The notes beneath the pieces are model-generated. The model was given only the letters and a program-made list of their open reading frames with translations, searched no databases and was not told the DNA's origin. This document shows, one piece after another, positions 61,942 through 64,000 of a DNA stretch of 64,000 nucleotides; the first letter of the stretch is position 1; each line of letters starts with the position of its first letter. A program made the translations under genes and the position numbers. Origin of the DNA: Sphingopyxis sp. OAS728 (GTDB lineage Bacteria > Pseudomonadota > Alphaproteobacteria > Sphingomonadales > Sphingomonadaceae); the NCBI RefSeq assembly GCF_014873485.1, contig NZ_JADBDT010000001.1, positions 4,706,501-4,770,500 of the forward strand, written 5' to 3'.

Positions 61942-63000
61942 TTACTTCAACTCCGCCCGCACCAGCGCTGTCCCATCGACCATGGCTTTCAGCTTCGCCT
62001 GGCTATGTTCGCGACTGTGGTATTTCATCCCGCAGTCGGGCGCGATCCACAGCCGTTCGGCATCGACATAGCGCAAGGCCTCGCGAATGCGTCCGGCGAC
62101 GACTTCGGGCGTCTCCACCTCGGGGATCGACAGGTCTAGCACGCCGTACATGATCGTCTTGGTCGGAAGCTCGGCGAGGATCGCGGGATCGAGCCCCGGC
62201 TGCGCCGCCTCGATCGAGATGACGTCGATCGCTGACGCCTCGAGTTCGGCAAGGAAGTCATAGGCCTTGGGCTTCGGCCCCGTCGCGCCCGCGCCATGAT
62301 GCACCATCGCATAGCCGAAGCAGATGTGCAGCGCCGTGGTGCCATCGACGCCGTCGAGCGCGCGGTTGATCGCCTCGATCGCATAGCTGTTCGCTTCGGC
62401 GGCCCGCGCCTGCAGATAGGGTTCGTCGAGCTGGACGACGTCGACGCCCGCTGCGAACAGATCCTTGACCTCGGCATTGACCGCATCGGCATAATCCATC
62501 GCGAGCGCGCGCAGGTCAGGATAATAACCATTCTCGGCCTGCTGCGTCATCGTGAACGGGCCGGGCAGGGTGAGCTTCACCGGCTTCGTCGAGTGGCGGC
62601 GGAGGAAGGCAGCGTCCTGTGCCTCGATCGGCGCGACGCGGCGGATCGGCCCCGAGACGAGCGGTACCGGGTTCGCGTTTCCGGTGCGGTCGATCGCGGT
62701 GCCATGCTTTTCGCGGTCGATGCCCGACAGTGCGGTCGCGAGCCGGTTCGAATAGCTTTCACGGCGCATCTCGCCGTCGCCGACGATGTCGATGCCCAGT
62801 TCCTCCTGATCGCGGATCGCCATCAAGGTGGCCGCTTCCTGCGCCTCGGCGAGCCAGGGTTCGGGGATGCGCCACAGCGTCTCGGCGCGCACGCGCGGGG
62901 GCAGGCTGGCCTTCAGCCGTTCGCGGTCGATCAGCCAGTCAGGCTGGGGGTAGCTTCCGACGATGGTTGTCGGCAGGATGGGGTGGTCGAACAAGGCCAT
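61942..63000 (-). CDS. MetE C-terminal-domain-like protein (cobalamin-independent methyltransferase family)
   Basis: 352 residues, a free-standing version of the catalytic barrel of cobalamin-independent methionine synthase. Visible family features are TTIVGSYPQPDWL, GDGEMRRESY, VKLTLPGPFTM, VDVVQLDEPYLQ, zinc ligands in ALHICFGY (His-x-Cys) and APDCGMKYHSR (Cys). It lacks the N-terminal folate-binding half. Related short proteins move methyl or alkyl groups to thiols (for example in coenzyme M and demethylation chemistry). Divergent from the last ligase gene, with operator copy 5 between. Confidence 0.8.
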   Translation of the reverse strand: MALFDHPILPTTIVGSYPQPDWLIDRERLKASLPPRVRAETLWRIPEPWLAEAQEAATLMAIRDQEELGIDIVGDGEMRRESYSNRLATALSGIDREKHGTAIDRTGNANPVPLVSGPIRRVAPIEAQDAAFLRRHSTKPVKLTLPGPFTMTQQAENGYYPDLRALAMDYADAVNAEVKDLFAAGVDVVQLDEPYLQARAAEANSYAIEAINRALDGVDGTTALHICFGYAMVHHGAGATGPKPKAYDFLAELEASAIDVISIEAAQPGLDPAILAELPTKTIMYGVLDLSIPEVETPEVVAGRIREALRYVDAERLWIAPDCGMKYHSREHSQAKLKAMVDGTALVRAELK

Positions 63001-63031
63001 TCCTCTCGATTTTTAGGCTGGCCAAACATTT

Positions 63032-63047
63032 GCTTAGTATTCTATCT
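63032..63047. promoter_or_regulatory. operator copy 5 (MetE-C-like / second ligase divergent region)
   Basis: GCTTAG-TATT-CTATCT. The right arm is identical to copy 4. It lies 34 bp before the ligase start and 32 bp from the MetE-C-like start, so it can serve both. Confidence 0.55.
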
Positions 63048-63080
63048 AATTCAAGTCGAAACGACGGTTGGGAGAGCAAA

Positions 63081-64000
63081 ATGATCGATCTGGAGGCCAT
63101 CCGGACGCTGGCGGATATTCCGGCGGCGCAGGCACGGGTACGGGGGCAGGCGACCGCGGTGAAGTTCGGGGTGCGCGAGACCAGTTTCGCGGAGCTCGAT
63201 GCGCGTTCGAACCGCGTCGCGCATGCGCTGATCGCATCGGGCGTTGCGCCCGGCGACCGCGTCTCAGCGCTGACCAAGAACCACGACAGCTGGTATCCGC
63301 TTTTCTTCGGCACGGCACGCGCGCGCGCCTGTTTCGCGCCGATCAACTGCCGCCTCGCGCCCGCCGAAATCGGCTTCATCTTGGGTGATGCCGGGCCGAA
63401 GCTGTTGTTCGTCGGCGAAGACTTCTTCGACTGCGCGCTCGCCGCGGTGGCCGATCTGGCCGCGCCGCCGCGCCTGATCGCGCTCTATGGCGAACATCCT
63501 TCGTTCGAGCCTTTCGAGGCGTGGCTCGGCGCGGCGTCCGACGCCCCGCTCACCGATCCGCCGCAACTCACCGACGATGTGCTCCAGCTCTATACCAGCG
63601 GGACGACCGGGCTGCCCAAGGGCGTCGTGCTCACCAACGCCAATTACCGCACCTTCCTCGAGGCGGCGACCGAGGTCGACGGCTTTGCCTATGGCGCGGA
63701 CGAGACGGTGATGATCGTCATGCCGTTATTCCACGTCGCGGGCACGAACGTCAGCTTCTCGGGCCTCGCGCAGGGCGGACGCCTCGTGCTCGTCAAGGAT
63801 TTCACCGCGGCCGACGCGGTGCGCATGATGCGCGAGGAGGATGTCGCGCATGCGTTCCTTGCGCCTGCAATGATCCAGATGATGCTGCTTCAGCCCGATG
63901 CGAACAGCGGCACCTATCCGGCGCTCAAGTCGATCGCTTATGGCGCGTCGCCGATCGCCGAGGATGTGCTGCGCCGCGCGCGCAGGGCCTTCGGCTGCGA
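63081..64000 (+). CDS. second AMP-forming acyl-CoA ligase (3' partial)
   Basis: The first ~306 residues are visible; the frame runs past the right edge. The P-loop is LYTSGTTGLPKGVVLTN, followed by MPLFHVAGTN and AYGASPIAEDVLRRA. GGGAGAG at 63070-63076 fixes the ATG at 63081. It belongs to fatty-acyl/aryl CoA ligases and differs clearly from the ligase at 55262. The shared 16-bp operator ties it to the same regulon. Confidence 0.88.
   Translation, partial: MIDLEAIRTLADIPAAQARVRGQATAVKFGVRETSFAELDARSNRVAHALIASGVAPGDRVSALTKNHDSWYPLFFGTARARACFAPINCRLAPAEIGFILGDAGPKLLFVGEDFFDCALAAVADLAAPPRLIALYGEHPSFEPFEAWLGAASDAPLTDPPQLTDDVLQLYTSGTTGLPKGVVLTNANYRTFLEAATEVDGFAYGADETVMIVMPLFHVAGTNVSFSGLAQGGRLVLVKDFTAADAVRMMREEDVAHAFLAPAMIQMMLLQPDANSGTYPALKSIAYGASPIAEDVLRRARRAFGC

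Noticed and set aside
1..64000. tRNA, rRNA, CRISPR arrays, insertion sequences, prophage or attachment sites
   Set aside because: None was found on reading: no cloverleaf-like segment, no regularly spaced repeats, no transposase or integrase, and no terminal inverted repeats with target duplications.

Overview
The window is a high-GC chromosomal segment, most likely from a sphingomonad (Sphingopyxis / Novosphingobium type). That placement is inferred from gene content: TonB-dependent receptors with IVVTG-type plugs, many secreted amidohydrolases and serine hydrolases, an ECF sigma / VWA lipoprotein / TPR operon, and a Pao-type aldehyde oxidoreductase. No rRNA, tRNA, CRISPR array, transposase or phage gene was seen. 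Genes are tightly packed, with many 1-4 bp start/stop overlaps and convergent pairs that share stop codons.

Layout. 0-11.3 kb: mixed amino-acid and organic-acid metabolism with local regulators. It holds a GntR/FCD regulator (cut by the window edge), an aconitase-family hydratase, a secreted esterase, an M20 hydrolase, a methyltransferase, a threonine dehydratase-like enzyme, a LuxR-type regulator, an ornithine-cyclodeaminase-family enzyme, an aminotransferase and an AraC-type regulator.

11.4-25.3 kb: a probable D-amino-acid / D-peptide scavenging locus. An XRE-cupin regulator is followed by a co-directional run: serine hydrolase with a membrane tail, DgcN-like D-Glu N-acetyltransferase, YkvI-type permease, membrane-anchored alpha/beta hydrolase, D-aminoacylase-family protein, NylB-like serine hydrolase, DgcA-like N-acetyl-D-Glu racemase, amidohydrolase, and a second serine hydrolase with a membrane tail. 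A strong terminator closes the run. A lower-GC orphan membrane protein follows, then a TonB receptor on the opposite strand whose promoter region carries AT-rich palindromes of a similar kind.

29.1-39.2 kb, minus strand: an EmrB/EmrA/NodT-type tripartite efflux operon; then amidohydrolase, degenerate M19 dipeptidase and a second ornithine-cyclodeaminase homologue; then a siderophore-type TonB receptor with a Fur-box-like palindrome upstream.

39.5-45 kb: a periplasmic molybdenum aldehyde oxidoreductase (PaoABC type) with its cofactor-maturation genes (MocA-like, XdhC-like). 45-51 kb: an ECF sigma / VWA lipoprotein / TPR operon, and an MHYT-PAS-GGDEF-EAL cyclic-di-GMP protein.

51.2-64 kb: an apparently coordinated catabolic cluster. 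It contains LeuC- and LeuD-like subunits that converge on one CTAG, two MarR-type regulators, an FMN reductase, two acyl-CoA ligases, three alpha/beta-fold or reductase-type accessory proteins, an APH-fold kinase, a divergent enolase paralogue, a D-2-hydroxyacid dehydrogenase and a MetE-C-like protein. Five copies of one 16-bp palindrome (consensus NSTTAG-N4-CTAWSN) lie in its promoter regions, which defines a probable regulon. This cluster, with a kinase / enolase-paralogue / hydroxyacid dehydrogenase trio at its core, and the D-amino-acid locus are the best candidates here for undescribed systems.
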